This document shows positions 63,860 through 64,000 of a DNA stretch of 64,000 bases, piece by piece. Where the stretch lies: positions 1 to 64,000 of the forward strand of contig JADKDZ010000002.1 of the NCBI GenBank assembly GCA_016718265.1, given 5' to 3'. The notes below the pieces were generated by a model that was not told the DNA's origin, searched no databases, and saw only the letters and a program-made list of their open reading frames with translations. The translations under genes and the position numbers were made by a program. The stretch is from Uliginosibacterium sp. (GTDB lineage Bacteria > Pseudomonadota > Gammaproteobacteria > Burkholderiales > Rhodocyclaceae). How positions within the stretch are numbered: position 1 is the stretch's first letter; every line of letters starts with the position of its first letter.

Positions 63860-64000
63860 GCTGTCGGGACAAACTGAGTGTTGCTCCGCAACCAGGCCAG
63901 CAAGCTGGTGGGGAGGGTGAAGGTGTTCTGGCTCAGGGCGATGACGATGCTGTGCTGGGGGTTCAGCGTGTGAATGAGGCTGCCGCCCCGCACGCGGATA
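63856..64000 (-). CDS. 3' end of an unidentified gene overlapping rsxE
   Basis: The last 47 codons are visible; the gene continues beyond the right edge. The residues include LIHTLNPQHSIVIALSQNTF and a final FVPTA before TGA, which overlaps the rsxE start. The upstream rsx gene is normally rsxG, but this tail does not look like RsxG to me. A hydrolase-like or other inserted gene is possible. Too little is present to name it. Confidence 0.6.
   Translation of the reverse strand, partial: IRVRGGSLIHTLNPQHSIVIALSQNTFTLPTSLLAWLRSNTQFVPTA

Overview
The window is GC-rich bacterial chromosome, most likely from a betaproteobacterium and possibly the Rhodocyclales. The pointers are flhDC master regulators next to motAB and a che operon, beta-type small families (DUF3567, DUF1841, YdcH/DUF465), IPTL-CTERM proteins, a QmcA/NfeD pair, a class II NrdJ and an Rsx complex. 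I see no rRNA, tRNA, CRISPR array or intact transposase. The genus is a guess.

Layout. 0-10.6 kb holds single housekeeping and envelope genes: a serine esterase-like hydrolase, a nitroreductase, an orphan Imm11-type immunity protein, a lipoprotein hydrolase, rlmF, a protein joining a degenerate J-domain to a trypsin-like protease, a transglutaminase-like protein, a PAQR/hemolysin III protein and a YihY protein. 10.9-14.5 kb is a lower-GC island on the minus strand with three genes: a membrane-anchored ClpB-type AAA+ ATPase and two membrane-anchored partners. All three are interrupted by small indels, four in total. The island lies beside a diverged duplicate of the 3' end of ettA. 14.9-31 kb has ettA, an unusual ABC permease-acyltransferase fusion, dut, a GH26 glycosidase, an AraC regulator, qmcA-nfeD, HDOD and PilZ proteins, greB and a sensor kinase. 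31-36 kb has htpG, a chemoreceptor, a zinc-ribbon protein and a collapsed copy of znuAB. 36-42 kb has two IPTL-CTERM genes (the second broken) and a zinc-uptake operon (DUF2946 protein, porin-like protein, znuA, znuB). A perfect palindrome sits between the -35 and -10 of that operon's promoter.

43.7-57.2 kb is a motility and signalling block on the plus strand: an HDOD/pseudo-receiver/GGDEF protein, flhD-flhC, then motA-motB-cheR-cheB-STAS-cheV-cheV-cheY-cheZ-cheA. FliA (sigma-28) type promoters can be read upstream of flhD and of motA. The operon has two CheV adaptors and no CheW in view. An intrinsic terminator follows cheA, then a terminator-ended structured RNA candidate with pseudoknot pairing. 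Convergent to it is nrdJ, whose promoter carries two NrdR-like boxes 31 bp apart.

60.8-62.5 kb is a relic zone: a 110-codon piece of a filamentous-hemagglutinin-type protein and a diverged 170-bp inverted repeat around about 870 bp of lower-GC, gene-free DNA. The window closes with nth, rsxE and the 3' end of an unidentified gene overlapping rsxE, all on the minus strand.

The best candidates for something undescribed are the AAA+ membrane cluster (10975-14287), the permease-acyltransferase fusion (16785-19049) and the pseudoknot RNA (57566-57650).
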